From Betaproteobacteria bacterium MOLA814 (GTDB lineage: Bacteria; Pseudomonadota; Gammaproteobacteria; Burkholderiales; Burkholderiaceae_C), in assembly GCA_000496475.1 (NCBI GenBank), contig AYMW01000001.1, forward strand, positions 407,008 to 471,007: a stretch of 64,000 nt of DNA. The letters run 5' to 3'. Under the pieces are notes generated by a model. That model saw only the letters and a list, made by a program, of their open reading frames with translations, was not told where the DNA came from and made no database searches. Shown piece by piece: positions 53,499 to 64,000 of this stretch; the stretch's first letter is position 1, and every line of letters starts with the position of its first letter. A program made the position numbers and the translations under genes.

Positions 53499-54713
53499 CT
53501 AAATACCAGCCAAAGCTGCGCGAACAATACGCCCAACTAAGGCGCAGTCTTCTTCAGTCATAGACAGCGCAATACGCATATCGCACAAACCCGCCATTAA
53601 GCTCAACGAGTTTGGGAGATTTTGTGTATGGCGAAGGTAGTGCCAGTGCGTGTAGTTGCTGGTAAAGCCTTGTGGCTCGTCACGACCAAACCACTTAATA
53701 TGCAAGCCTCGTGCGTCGCAACCAGCCAAGAAGCTCAAAATCTCTGACTCGCTTAGATGTAACGTAAACTGAATTGAGCTGGCCACAAACTCCTCGCGCA
53801 GGTCTCGCGCAGGTACTACCAAATTGGGCAGACCTTGAAGCTGTGATGCGAGCGTGGCGTAGAGAGCGTTCCAAATAGCTGCACGCCTAGGCATGTCAAG
53901 CAACTGTGGCCGCAGAATAGCGGCAGCGTGGTTGGACATACGCATGCTGAAATTGGGGGTTTGATAACGCCAGCGTTCAAACACATCATGTGAAGGCGCA
54001 CTGGTGTGCTGGCCATACAGCATGTAGCTACCCGAAAACAGAATGGCTTGCGCGCACACGTCCTCGTCGTCAGTCACCAACAAACCACCCTCACCCGAGT
54101 TAATGTGCTTGTAAGTTTGCGTACTGAAGCAGCCAATCTTCCCCCATGTACCGCTGAAGCGGCCATTCCACTTGGCCCCCATGGTGTGTGCACAGTCTTC
54201 CACCACCGCTACACCATGGGCATCGCAGAGCGTGCGAACAGCCTGCATATCGGTAATATGGCCTCGCATGTGAGAAATTAAAAACACCTTTGCACCACTG
54301 GTAGCTACTTTATGCGCCAAATCTTCAAGGTCTGTAGTGAAATCGGCAGTGGTCTCGACCAGAATAGGGTCAGCTCCAGCATGTGCAATAGCGCCAGGCA
54401 CGGGCGCCAACGTGAAGGTGCTGGTTAGCACTTTATCGCCAGATTTCACGCCCAAGGTTTTGAGCGCTACAAACATGGTGGCTCCACATGAGCTCATGGC
54501 CACACAGTACTTGGCACCTATGTAGGCTGCGTATTCTTGCTCTAACAAAGAAGGCTCTGGAGCACCTCCACCCGTTTCGCCGTAGCGGTGTAGGCGACCT
54601 ATACGCATGAGCTCAACAGCCCGGTCAATGCCAACTTGTGGAATAGGCTCAGGCTGGCTTAAGTCTTTGCCAAACCACAGGCCGTCTGCCGATGCTTTCA
54701 ATGATGCTTGCAT
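53499..54713 (-). CDS. DegT/DnrJ/EryC1/StrS family aminotransferase
   Basis: A 404-residue PLP enzyme. The family hallmarks are YCVAMSSCGATMFVALKTLG, VVEDCAHTMGAKWNGRFSG and the catalytic lysine in FSTQTYKHINSGEGG. Family members usually aminate keto-sugars, but no sugar nucleotide genes are present. It lies 35 bases before the decarboxylase and 38 bases after the HisD-like gene, so it belongs to the same operon; a transamination of a sulfonated amine or ketone is a plausible role. Confidence 0.85.
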   Translation of the reverse strand: MQASLKASADGLWFGKDLSQPEPIPQVGIDRAVELMRIGRLHRYGETGGGAPEPSLLEQEYAAYIGAKYCVAMSSCGATMFVALKTLGVKSGDKVLTSTFTLAPVPGAIAHAGADPILVETTADFTTDLEDLAHKVATSGAKVFLISHMRGHITDMQAVRTLCDAHGVAVVEDCAHTMGAKWNGRFSGTWGKIGCFSTQTYKHINSGEGGLLVTDDEDVCAQAILFSGSYMLYGQHTSAPSHDVFERWRYQTPNFSMRMSNHAAAILRPQLLDMPRRAAIWNALYATLASQLQGLPNLVVPARDLREEFVASSIQFTLHLSESEILSFLAGCDARGLHIKWFGRDEPQGFTSNYTHWHYLRHTQNLPNSLSLMAGLCDMRIALSMTEEDCALVGRIVRAALAGI

Positions 54714-54751
54714 AATAAATACCCCATGTAGAAGAGTGAGATCTTGTAGTG

Positions 54752-56253
<1,502 letters not shown>

Positions 56254-56282
56254 GCGAGGGCCCCCAACATAAAGCAACGCTG

Positions 56283-57776
56283 ATGACCCGCCCACGCAAA
56301 CCCAGCAACCTCATGTGGCAACGCTTGTTTCGCCACTTAGAAGGTATCTCGCCAACACGACAAGGCCAACTGCGCGACATGGTGGTGCAAGGGGTAATCG
56401 ACGGGCTCTTACAACCAGGTGAAGCCCTACCCTCTAGCCGCGTCTTAGCAGAATCGTTGAGGCTGTCGCGCACCACTGTCAGTTTGGCTTTACAAGCCTT
56501 ATCCGATCAAGGTTTTTTAACAGCGAAGCCACGCAGTGGCTATTTTGTAAGTGACGCTGCATCAACCAGTGTGGCTCGCTCGGTCGATACAAAACAGGAC
56601 AAAACCGCACAGACCCATGCGAATATGTGGCAACACCGGCTGCAGTTTCAGCCATCTACACAACGCAACATTGAAAAGCCAAAGGATTGGCAGCAACAGC
56701 CCTACCCTTTTGTATACGGACAATTTGATGCAACACAATTTCCATTTCGCAATTGGCGTCGCTGCATTTTAGAAAGCATAGAAGCACGCTCGGTTCGCGT
56801 GTGGGCGCCAGACCACATAGACCAAGACGACCGTGCACTGATAGAGCAAATTCACAGTCGCTTATTACCTGCGCGGGGCATCTGGGTAGAGCGCGACAAC
56901 ATACTGGTTACCAGCGGTGCCCAGCAAGGTTTGTTTTTACTTGCGCAATTGCTGATGGGGAAAGACACCAGCGTGGGCATTGAATCACCGGGCTACCCAG
57001 ATGCGCGCAACAACTTTGAGCTTCGGACCCAGAAAGTACACAACCTTGACGTAGACGACCAAGGCTTGGTAATCGATGCAAAACTCAACTGCTGCGATTA
57101 TGTATTCGTCACCCCAAGCCACCAGTGCCCTACCACTGTCACCATGTCTATGCACAGACGCCACCAACTGCTAGAGCAGGCAAAGAAAAATAACTGTGTG
57201 GTGATTGAAGACGATCATGAAAGCGAGCTCAATTTTTCAGCCCAGCCTATGCCGGCACTTAAAAGCTTGGACACTGAACAACGTGTTGTTTACATTGGCA
57301 GCCTTTCGAAAACACTCGCACACGGCTTGCGATTGGGTTTTGTAGTCGCCTCCAGTGAACTGATTAAAGAGCTGCGCGCATTGCGACGATTAATGGTGCG
57401 CCACATACCGTCTAACAACCAACAAGTAGCCGCTGGTTTTATAGCCCATGGATTTCATGAAGCACACATGCGAAACCTAATTAAGAGCTATAAAGAGCGT
57501 GCGAATACCTTAAAAATTGCGCTGACCAAATACGCGCCTCAATTGCACTTCAACCCAGCACAAGGCGGATCAGCCCTTTGGGTAACAGGGCCTAAGGGTT
57601 TAGACACCACACACCTGTCCCTGGACTTACATCAACGAGGCGTGGTTATTGAACCAGGCGCAGTCTTTTACCCCCACACAGGTCACGCGTGTGCCAGCAT
57701 GCGTGTCGGATATTCGTCGATTCCCGCAGACAAAATAGATGCTGGAGTGCAACTGATTGCCAAAGCTCTACGCTAA
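56283..57776 (+). CDS. MocR-family regulator 2 (GntR helix-turn-helix plus aminotransferase domain)
   Basis: A 497-residue regulator similar in layout to the MocR at 50360: a GntR winged helix (LQPGEALPSSRVLAESLRLSRTTVSLALQAL) and an aminotransferase-like domain with VVYIGSLSKTLAHGLRLGFV holding the PLP lysine and VVIEDDHESELNF. It is divergent from the HisD-like operon and its stop overlaps that of the convergent TauE gene. Two related MocR proteins flanking one catabolic operon suggest two related inducers or a cascade. Confidence 0.88.
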   Translation: MTRPRKPSNLMWQRLFRHLEGISPTRQGQLRDMVVQGVIDGLLQPGEALPSSRVLAESLRLSRTTVSLALQALSDQGFLTAKPRSGYFVSDAASTSVARSVDTKQDKTAQTHANMWQHRLQFQPSTQRNIEKPKDWQQQPYPFVYGQFDATQFPFRNWRRCILESIEARSVRVWAPDHIDQDDRALIEQIHSRLLPARGIWVERDNILVTSGAQQGLFLLAQLLMGKDTSVGIESPGYPDARNNFELRTQKVHNLDVDDQGLVIDAKLNCCDYVFVTPSHQCPTTVTMSMHRRHQLLEQAKKNNCVVIEDDHESELNFSAQPMPALKSLDTEQRVVYIGSLSKTLAHGLRLGFVVASSELIKELRALRRLMVRHIPSNNQQVAAGFIAHGFHEAHMRNLIKSYKERANTLKIALTKYAPQLHFNPAQGGSALWVTGPKGLDTTHLSLDLHQRGVVIEPGAVFYPHTGHACASMRVGYSSIPADKIDAGVQLIAKALR

Positions 57777-58534
57777 ATGAACCAGAGCCTTAACAAGCCA
57801 ACTGAGGTCAGAAACACCAATAAATTTAAAACGAAAGCTCGGTAATCTTTACCGCTGGTCTGTTGAAAAACACGCTTACCCAAATAAACACCTACAAGCA
57901 TGGGGACACCCAATGCCATCAACAAAAGGGGAGTTTGATCTGTGAAAAATACATTTTCGGCTTTTGGAGCTAGCCAATAAGCCAGCAGCATAAGCAGCAT
58001 TGCGTAGGCATCAGCACACAATAAATAGACAATCATGGTTGCTCTGAGAGCGCTCGCTTGAACGCCTGCTGCAGCCATAGTTAAACCAACCACAATACCG
58101 CCACTGGCAGCTAAGCCGTTGAGTAAACCTGCAGCAGCACCACAACTGCGACGCAACCATGTGCTATCAGTTAACTGTGTTCGCAACACAAATCGCATTG
58201 TAAAAGCAGCCACAAACAACAACACAGCTACCACTGCACGCAAGGGCTCAACCGGCACCCAAACCAACAACCCAACACCGAACGGCACTGCAACCACATT
58301 CAAAGCAACCAAGCTCATCAACCAACGCTTATCTGCACAATGCAATGCGCCACGCCACAACTGAATGCTGGCAAACATCTCCAACATGACGACCACAGGC
58401 ACAACCAAAGCTGGACTGACATACCAAGCCAGACCTGCCATGCACAGCACAGAAAAACCAAAGCCAGCAAAGCCTCGCACCCAACCTGCGCCAAAGCCCA
58501 CAAACGCTACCCATGCCCAAACGTAAGGGCTCAT
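57773..58534 (-). CDS. tauE: TauE/SafE family sulfite exporter
   Basis: A 253-residue membrane protein with seven or eight helices (AFVGFGAGWVRGFAGFGFS, AGLLNGLAASGGIVVGLTMA). The paired GxGAG/NGLA-type repeats fit the TauE/SafE (DUF81) family, in which TauE of Cupriavidus exports sulfite from C2-sulfonate breakdown. It is 22 bases downstream of the TRAP large subunit and is probably co-transcribed with that transporter and the GMC dehydrogenase. Confidence 0.85.
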   Translation of the reverse strand: MSPYVWAWVAFVGFGAGWVRGFAGFGFSVLCMAGLAWYVSPALVVPVVVMLEMFASIQLWRGALHCADKRWLMSLVALNVVAVPFGVGLLVWVPVEPLRAVVAVLLFVAAFTMRFVLRTQLTDSTWLRRSCGAAAGLLNGLAASGGIVVGLTMAAAGVQASALRATMIVYLLCADAYAMLLMLLAYWLAPKAENVFFTDQTPLLLMALGVPMLVGVYLGKRVFQQTSGKDYRAFVLNLLVFLTSVGLLRLWFI

Positions 58535-58555
58535 GAAGGGCGACGCATCACACTA

Positions 58556-59845
58556 TTAACCGCCTAATTTAGGGAGCAACGACAGAGACAAAGTCGGAAT
58601 GAAAGCAATCAGCAGCCAGGCAACAACCAAGCCACTCATGTACATCGTCGCAAACCTCACAAGCTTGGCATAAGGAATACCTGTTACCCCACTGGCGACA
58701 AAAAGGTTCAAGCCAAATGGCGGTGTGATAAAGCCAATCGCAGCACCCACCAAGAAAATCACTGAAAAGTGCACTGGATCAACACCGTGCGCAATAGCAA
58801 TTGGAGCCAGTATAGGAGCGAAAATAACTGTAACAGGAAGGCTTTCTAGTATGCAACCAGCAGCCATCACAATTCCCATACACACCAACAAGACAACCGT
58901 CTCACTATCGCCAAACCACCCAACAAAATCAGCTACTGCCTCACTAACGCCCAACAAACCAAAAACTTGCTGCATCACAATAGAAATAGCGATCATTGGC
59001 GCCAACATGCCAGTGAGTTGTCCTGAGCGCAACAAAATATCGGGCAAACCGCGCCAACTGATTTCTCTGGTCAAAAACAAACCTGCCAACAGACAAAAGC
59101 CGACGGTTATTGCTGCTGCCTCGGTAGGCGAAAAAATACCTGAATAAATACCGTAGATAACAATGAAAATTGCAAAAAATCCAAGATAAGCCCTCTTTGC
59201 AGTGAGCCCAATATGACCCCACTTCAACGGCGTGACTGAGCCCCAGTTGTTGCGCTTACTCAACCACCAACACACAGACTGCATGGCAATAATCATCAGT
59301 GCGCCTGGCAAAATGCCTGCTACAAACAAGTCTGATATGGACAGGTTCATCAGAAACCCATACACAATGAAAATAATAGATGGTGGAACAATGATGCCAA
59401 CCGTACCACCAGCCGCGGCAGTGGCTGCAGCAAAGCGAGAGTCATAACCGTCTTTAACCAACAAGGGATGCATGATGCCACCAATGGTGGCTGTAGTTGC
59501 CGAATTGGACCCTGAAATCGCTGCAAACAAACCGCAAGAGGCAATGGTTGCCAAACCCAGGCCGCCGCGCATCCAACACAGGCATGCGTGGGCAAAATCA
59601 GCTAGCCGCCTAGCTATGCCTGCTGCTGCGATCAAATCACCGGTCAATATAAACAATGGCAACGAGAGCAAGCCAAAGAAATTCAAACCTTCAAACAAAG
59701 TGACACCTATATTGGCCAACGTGAAATCAATCACCAATGACACACCCAGCACCCAATAACCTATCACTAAAAAAATGGGCACACCGATTAAAAACAAACC
59801 AATAACACCAGCTGAAATAAGCGTAATCAAGACACTTTGATCCAT
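58556..59845 (-). CDS. TRAP transporter large permease, DctM family
   Basis: A 429-residue membrane protein with about twelve helices. NFFGLLSLPLFILTGDLI, ASCGLFAAISGSNSATTATIG and GIIVPPSIIFIVYGFLMNLS are DctM signatures. An ATG at 59845 is chosen, with AAAGGA upstream on the minus strand. It is the sodium-coupled transport subunit. Next to the GMC dehydrogenase and an IclR regulator it fits the isethionate TRAP system IseKLM, though the substrate is inferred. Confidence 0.9.
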   Translation of the reverse strand: MDQSVLITLISAGVIGLFLIGVPIFLVIGYWVLGVSLVIDFTLANIGVTLFEGLNFFGLLSLPLFILTGDLIAAAGIARRLADFAHACLCWMRGGLGLATIASCGLFAAISGSNSATTATIGGIMHPLLVKDGYDSRFAAATAAAGGTVGIIVPPSIIFIVYGFLMNLSISDLFVAGILPGALMIIAMQSVCWWLSKRNNWGSVTPLKWGHIGLTAKRAYLGFFAIFIVIYGIYSGIFSPTEAAAITVGFCLLAGLFLTREISWRGLPDILLRSGQLTGMLAPMIAISIVMQQVFGLLGVSEAVADFVGWFGDSETVVLLVCMGIVMAAGCILESLPVTVIFAPILAPIAIAHGVDPVHFSVIFLVGAAIGFITPPFGLNLFVASGVTGIPYAKLVRFATMYMSGLVVAWLLIAFIPTLSLSLLPKLGG

Positions 59846-59858
59846 GATGACAATTCCT

Positions 59859-60395
59859 TTAATTTTGACCAATGGCCTGAATGTCAATCACAAAAGGCTG
59901 CTTGGTCTTGAAGCGAACAAAGTCATCCCATGTATTTTGTAACACGCGAATAAGTAGCAGTGACCAGGCGACCGGTGTCGCTAAATAAAACCACCACTGC
60001 ATGACGTTATCTGTGCCTTGAACAATTGCAAAGTTCATTTCCACCAACATTGTTTGCTCAATAGTGAAGTACAGCACCACAATGCCAAACACAATCCACA
60101 ATACAGCGTCAAGCATCAAACAGGCAAATTGCTTGGTGTGGGACATGTTCAGACGAATGTCGTTAAAGACCAAATGAGTTCGCTTGCGGACATTTTGTGA
60201 GCAACCTATCCAAGTAACCCACAAAAACAAATAAATCGGTATGGATGAGCTCCATGGAATTTGCGTCTTGAGAACAAACCGTTCAAACACGGCGTAAACA
60301 ATAATGAGTGCCATGGATGAATAAGCCACCAATATCAGTGATCGCTCAGCGTTCCTATCTAGCCAGCGCACAAGAGCGCACAACACGTTTGTCAT
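59859..60395 (-). CDS. TRAP transporter small permease, DctQ family
   Basis: A 178-residue protein with four helices, in the arrangement of DctQ (LDRNAERSLILVAYSSMALIIV, then SSIPIYLFLWVTWIGCSQNVRKRTHL). It ends 13 bases before the DctM start. It forms the membrane complex with DctM and receives ligand from the periplasmic binding protein. Confidence 0.88.
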   Translation of the reverse strand: MTNVLCALVRWLDRNAERSLILVAYSSMALIIVYAVFERFVLKTQIPWSSSIPIYLFLWVTWIGCSQNVRKRTHLVFNDIRLNMSHTKQFACLMLDAVLWIVFGIVVLYFTIEQTMLVEMNFAIVQGTDNVMQWWFYLATPVAWSLLLIRVLQNTWDDFVRFKTKQPFVIDIQAIGQN

Positions 60396-60480
60396 AAATG
60401 TGTTTCAGTCATTATTAGAATTTCGATGTGGGCACGTGCAACCAGCAGCACGTGCCCAGCAAAGTCAACCAGTTAGAGAA

Positions 60481-61698
60481 TCAGACCCACCAACGATTAG
60501 GAGTCACGTCAACAGCGTTCATATTCTTTGGAATCTCACGCGCAATGTCATATATTTCTTTGTAGACGTCACGCCCACCTGACATCTTGTTCAAACGCTC
60601 ACGCCACTCTTCCCATGGCTTGGGGTTGAACTCAGGTGAGCACATTTTTTCCGCTTTTAAGATCTCAGCATCTGACAGAGTTGCAACACGCACACCGGCT
60701 TTACCGAATACGGTGTCTTTACCGGGATTTGCAACGGCACCAACCACATCAATCAAGGCCTTTTCCTGACGCTGCTGCGTGTACTGCTGCGCATCAAAAG
60801 ACGTTTCCATGACGATGTCTTGAATTTTTGGTGGTAACTTTTGAAAGGTCTTGAAATTCATAGCTGTGTGCTCTGTGCCACAGAAGAATTTCAAATCAAC
60901 TGCTTGCGACAAAACTGGCGCCATGTTGGCATAAGCGGCCGCACCCATCCAAGTTTCTGCACCATCAATCAAGCCTTGCTTCAAACCGTCGAGTGTCTCT
61001 TCCCATGCAATTGGTACAGGGTTCAGATTCATCAACTGCATAGCAATACGACCTAATTGCGTGCCAGTGACACGGTTTTTAGTGCCGGCCAAGTCGTCAA
61101 TACTTGTAACGAGTGGCTTGTCCTCAAACTTCTTACCCATCATCAAACCACGCAACTCGCAGTGACTGTACAGGAATTGAATGTTGTGCAATCTGCGCAT
61201 AGGCTCTCGCAGCAAGGCCTCGCTCTTCTTGCTGTACAAAAAGTGGTGCTGAGCGGCACGTGACGGAAACATGTAGGCGAAATCCAGCACGTTGTAATAA
61301 GGCGCTGAACCAGCTGAGTTTTGAGTGCTCGCGGTAAATAAGTCAACAATACCCTGTTGTGTTTTTTTCACACAATCGAGCTGGTTACAAATAGCGTTAG
61401 AGCCAATAAATTCTATTTTTAAGGCACCGTTAGTCCGTTTTTCTAGTTCTTGTGCAAACCACAACTGGCCTGACTCTTGAATTTTTAAGTTGCTTTAATT
61501 GAAGCCAGAAGCACCAAACTTAAGAGTCATTAGAGGTGTTGCGCTGCGTGCATTACTGGTTGCGGCCGCCGCTCGCCCTACACCTTCCAAGGTAAGAGGA
61601 CCCACGATGCCAGTGATAGCCAATGCCGTTGATGTAAAACCGTAACGACCAACAATGTTCATAAACCCGCGCCGGTCTAAAGGTGTACCTTTTTTCAT
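60481..61698 (-). pseudogene. TRAP transporter substrate-binding protein (DctP) interrupted by an in-frame stop
   Basis: The coding frame starts at ATG 61698 with a twin-arginine-like leader (DRRGFMNIVGRYGFTSTALAITG) and continues with TPLMTLKFGASGFN, where TAA at 61495-61497 stops it at codon 68. The same frame then continues without shift for over 330 codons with typical DctP sequence (LKIEFIGSNAICNQLDCVKK, then VTGTQLGRIAMQLMN). A restart could occur at TTG 61464, but that product would lack the export signal. A single C to T change (CAA to TAA) would explain the stop. The rest of the frame is intact, so the lesion is recent, or it is a sequencing error. Confidence 0.85.
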
Positions 61699-61798
61699 AA
61701 CTGTCTCCTGTTTTAAATATCAATAAAATCACAATAGTCATTTACTGCCTCACCAAAACACCAAGCTGACCATACTTGCCGTTTTAAATAGCAACCGC

Positions 61799-63421
61799 TC
61801 AAAGTGAATCGCTATAGTCCTCGAGAATCATGTCTACGGCTTTTTCAGCCATCATCACGGCCGGTGCATTGGTATTTCCAGACACCAGCGTGGGCATAAC
61901 TGAACAATCTATAACTCGCAGTCCTTGAGCACCGTGCACACGCAGGCGGGCATCAACAACAGCACCTTTTCTCGGGTCAAGCCCCATGGCACAAGTGCCA
62001 CTTGGATGGAAAATAGTTGCGCCATGCTCACGGCAAAACTGCAAAATATCCGCATCAGACTCGGCTTGCGGGCCTGGCTTTATTTCACGGACTACGAATG
62101 GTTTCATCGCATTTGACGCAGCAATAAAACGTGCTGCACGCACAGCCGCAACACAGGTTCGCTGGTCTAAATCTGAACTCAAGTAATTGGGCTGCATCTC
62201 TGGCGGCTCAAACGGGTCTGAGCTGCGTATGCGTATATGGCCTCTAGAAACTGGTCTAAGCTGACAAACAGACAAGGTAAATCCAGAAAAGGGGTGCACC
62301 TTACCACCCGCCATATCAGCCGACAGCGTCGCAACGTGGAACTGAATATCTGGAGTTTTTGACTCTTCGGGCAACGCGTACATAAAGCAGCCGCCTTGGT
62401 TGATGCCAACTGCCAGCGGGCCAGAGCGTTTAAAGAACCATTGCAAGCCTAATTTTGCTTGTCCAAAAAGAGAGTTGAGCTCGTCGTTGGTGGTGGGTTG
62501 ACTGGCCTCAAATGTCAGGCGGATCTGCAAATGATCTTGCAAATTTTCCCCCACACCCGGTAGATCCACTACAGTGGGAATACCGTTTTTTTCCAACAAA
62601 GCGGCAGGGCCAATGCCAGACAACTGCAACAACTGTGGCGACTGAATGGCACCTGCACACAACAGCACTTCTTTGACAGCGTAAGACTCAATATTTTGAC
62701 CCTCCACACCGCCTTGTCTATAGCGCACGCCAACAGCACGTGTGCCATCCATGATGACTTGTGTAGCGTGAGCCTGCGTAACAACTGTAAGGTTGGCGCG
62801 TCCTCGGGCAGGCTTTAGATAACCTTTTGCAGTGCTCCAACGCCAGCCTTTCCAAGTTGTCAGTTGGTAATAACCTGCGCCATACTGCTGTGCACCGTTA
62901 AAGTCATTTGTACGTGGCACACCATGCTCTGCCGCACCAGTAATAAAGGCCTCAATTAATGGATGCTTGTGCGCAATATCAGACACACAAAGTGGGCCAT
63001 CACCGCCGTGAAACTCACTTGCACCACGCTGGTTTTTTTCTGACTTAATAAAATATGGCAGCACCTCTTTCGCTGACCATCCCTTGTTACCTGCATGGGC
63101 CCAGTTATCGTAATCTTGATGCTGCCCACGAATGTATATAAGCCCATTTATAGAGCTTGAGCCACCCAAGGTTTTACCCCGCGGCCAATAAATACGACGG
63201 CCATTCATATTGGGGTCTGGGTCGGTGTAGTAGCACCAGTTGTACTTAGTGCTCCACATGGTTTTGCCATATCCAATGGGTAAGTGAATCCAAAATGAAT
63301 TGTCTTTTGGGCCGGCTTCTAACAACAGCACGCGGGTCTTGTTGTCTTCGCTTAAGCGACTGGCCATCACTGCGCCTGCAGACCCTGCGCCAACCACGAT
63401 ATAGTCGAATCTAGAATTCAT
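61799..63421 (-). CDS. GMC-family FAD dehydrogenase, probable isethionate dehydrogenase (IseJ-like)
   Basis: A 540-residue choline dehydrogenase-like flavoprotein. It has FDYIVVGAGSAGAVMASRLSE, RGKTLGGSSSINGLIYIRGQ, GAIQSPQLLQLSGIG and the C-terminal HPSGTCAMG, then SGNTNAPAVMMAEKA. The known isethionate dehydrogenase IseJ belongs to this family and is linked to an IclR regulator; here an IclR gene is divergent, a TRAP transporter follows and xsc is in the region, so isethionate to sulfoacetaldehyde is the most likely reaction. Choline or another alcohol cannot be excluded. Confidence 0.82.
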   Translation of the reverse strand: MNSRFDYIVVGAGSAGAVMASRLSEDNKTRVLLLEAGPKDNSFWIHLPIGYGKTMWSTKYNWCYYTDPDPNMNGRRIYWPRGKTLGGSSSINGLIYIRGQHQDYDNWAHAGNKGWSAKEVLPYFIKSEKNQRGASEFHGGDGPLCVSDIAHKHPLIEAFITGAAEHGVPRTNDFNGAQQYGAGYYQLTTWKGWRWSTAKGYLKPARGRANLTVVTQAHATQVIMDGTRAVGVRYRQGGVEGQNIESYAVKEVLLCAGAIQSPQLLQLSGIGPAALLEKNGIPTVVDLPGVGENLQDHLQIRLTFEASQPTTNDELNSLFGQAKLGLQWFFKRSGPLAVGINQGGCFMYALPEESKTPDIQFHVATLSADMAGGKVHPFSGFTLSVCQLRPVSRGHIRIRSSDPFEPPEMQPNYLSSDLDQRTCVAAVRAARFIAASNAMKPFVVREIKPGPQAESDADILQFCREHGATIFHPSGTCAMGLDPRKGAVVDARLRVHGAQGLRVIDCSVMPTLVSGNTNAPAVMMAEKAVDMILEDYSDSL

Positions 63422-63507
63422 CAATTTTCTTGAATGCACTCGTTACCAAGTGTTGTTAATTTCGTTATGTTTTGTTCCGTTTCTCAGATATTACACTTGT
63501 TTATTTC

Positions 63508-63522
63508 GGAACGCAACGTTCC
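63508..63522. promoter_or_regulatory. Perfect IclR-type palindrome
   Basis: GGAAC-GCAAC-GTTCC lies between the divergent GMC dehydrogenase and the second IclR gene. Flanks (TTTC before, A after) match the site at 42424. It is the probable operator of the adjacent IclR protein. Confidence 0.65.
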
Positions 63523-63542
63523 ACTATAAGTAATTACCCTTA

Positions 63543-64000
63543 ATGACAAATACCGATATCACACGCGCATCTGGGTCATCTACGGAGCGCAGCCTACGCT
63601 TGCTAAGCACTTTGGCCAATCAAGGTAAAGGCATGTCATTGGCACAGCTTGCAGATGCGTTAGAACTGCCGAAAGCCACTGCACATAGGCTTACTGCCCA
63701 CCTGCTGGAAACAGGCTTTATTGCCAAAGCACAAGACGACAGGTATTTTGAAATAGGGCCAGCCATGCGCCGTATGGCATTTGATACCTTGAACAATGAC
63801 ACCGCTAGAGGCTTACGCCATGCGGTGCTGGCTGACTTGGTTGCACAAGTCAAAGAGACATGTAACTTCACGACCCTAGACGGTGCAGAAGTCATGTACT
63901 TAGATCGGGATGAAGCTTCTTGGCCATGGCGCTTGACGCTAGATGTGGGTGTTCATGTACCCATACACTGCACAGCCAGTGGCAAACTCTTTTTGGCTCT
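63543..64000 (+). CDS. IclR-family transcriptional regulator, IseR-like (partial)
   Basis: The frame is open from ATG 63543 to the window edge, 152 codons. The winged helix is SLRLLSTLANQGKGMSLAQLADALELPKATAHRLTAHLL; the start of the effector domain (VKETCNFTTLDGAEVMYLDRD, VHVPIHCTASGKLFLAL) follows. It is divergent from the GMC dehydrogenase, as IseR is from isethionate genes. The C-terminal ~100 residues are outside the window. Confidence 0.88.
   Translation, partial: MTNTDITRASGSSTERSLRLLSTLANQGKGMSLAQLADALELPKATAHRLTAHLLETGFIAKAQDDRYFEIGPAMRRMAFDTLNNDTARGLRHAVLADLVAQVKETCNFTTLDGAEVMYLDRDEASWPWRLTLDVGVHVPIHCTASGKLFLA

Noticed and set aside
60481..61464. Treating the downstream dctP frame as a complete gene
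   Set aside because: It starts at TTG inside the mature domain and lacks any export signal; upstream sequence in the same frame is the missing N-terminus.

Overview
The window reads as chromosome of a heterotrophic, aerobic, Gram-negative proteobacterium, most likely an aquatic betaproteobacterium. This placement is an inference from gene families, mixed ATG/TTG/GTG starts and roughly 50% GC; there is no rRNA or other phylogenetic marker. It has a green-tuned proteorhodopsin with a full retinal pathway, a glycerol ABC uptake system, molybdate uptake, and a large region for organosulfonate catabolism. I see no tRNA, rRNA, insertion sequence, prophage or CRISPR array.

Layout. 1-7.5 kb: a TVP38-type membrane protein fused to a disulfide-type flavoprotein (cut by the window edge), divergent from an ynjBCDF-like ABC transporter/CDP-alcohol transferase operon, then a DUF3047 protein and a SelD-associated type of FAD oxidoreductase. 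7.5-19 kb: an MscS channel, then glpR-glpK divergent from glpSTPQUV and glpD. 19-22.4 kb: modE divergent from modABC. 22.7-25.5 kb: an acyl-CoA synthetase and a class II aldolase. 25.5-32.1 kb: proteorhodopsin-crtE-crtI-crtB-crtY-blh, all on the minus strand. 32.9-35.5 kb: an enoyl-CoA hydratase, a GST and an esterase. 35.7-64 kb: the sulfonate region.

In the sulfonate region, xsc (sulfoacetaldehyde acetyltransferase) and pta carry sulfoacetaldehyde to acetyl phosphate and acetyl-CoA, releasing sulfite. Around them are an IclR-cobS-cobT operon, a YeiH/TauZ-type exporter, a TauY-like amine dehydrogenase with a cupin and two tandem Lin0512 proteins, a SnoaL-like protein, a tauABC-like importer, a MocR regulator grouped with a PLP decarboxylase, a DegT aminotransferase and a HisD/HpsN-like dehydrogenase, a second MocR, a TauE exporter, a TRAP transporter whose binding-protein gene has an in-frame stop, and a GMC dehydrogenase with a divergent IclR regulator (an isethionate IseJ/IseR-like arrangement). 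A nearly identical palindrome, GGAAC-N5-GTTCC, lies in both IclR intergenic regions and in degenerate form before xsc, suggesting one regulon.

The best candidates for undescribed biology are: the FAD oxidoreductase-cupin-Lin0512-Lin0512 operon; the CobS/CobT pair without CobN under apparent sulfonate control; and the HisD-like/DegT/decarboxylase/MocR operon, which could turn an amino-alcohol sulfonate such as cysteinolate into taurine (inference). Also notable are a TauC-type permease with about 130 inserted extracytoplasmic residues and a GlpS/GlpT ATPase pair with complementary degenerate motifs.
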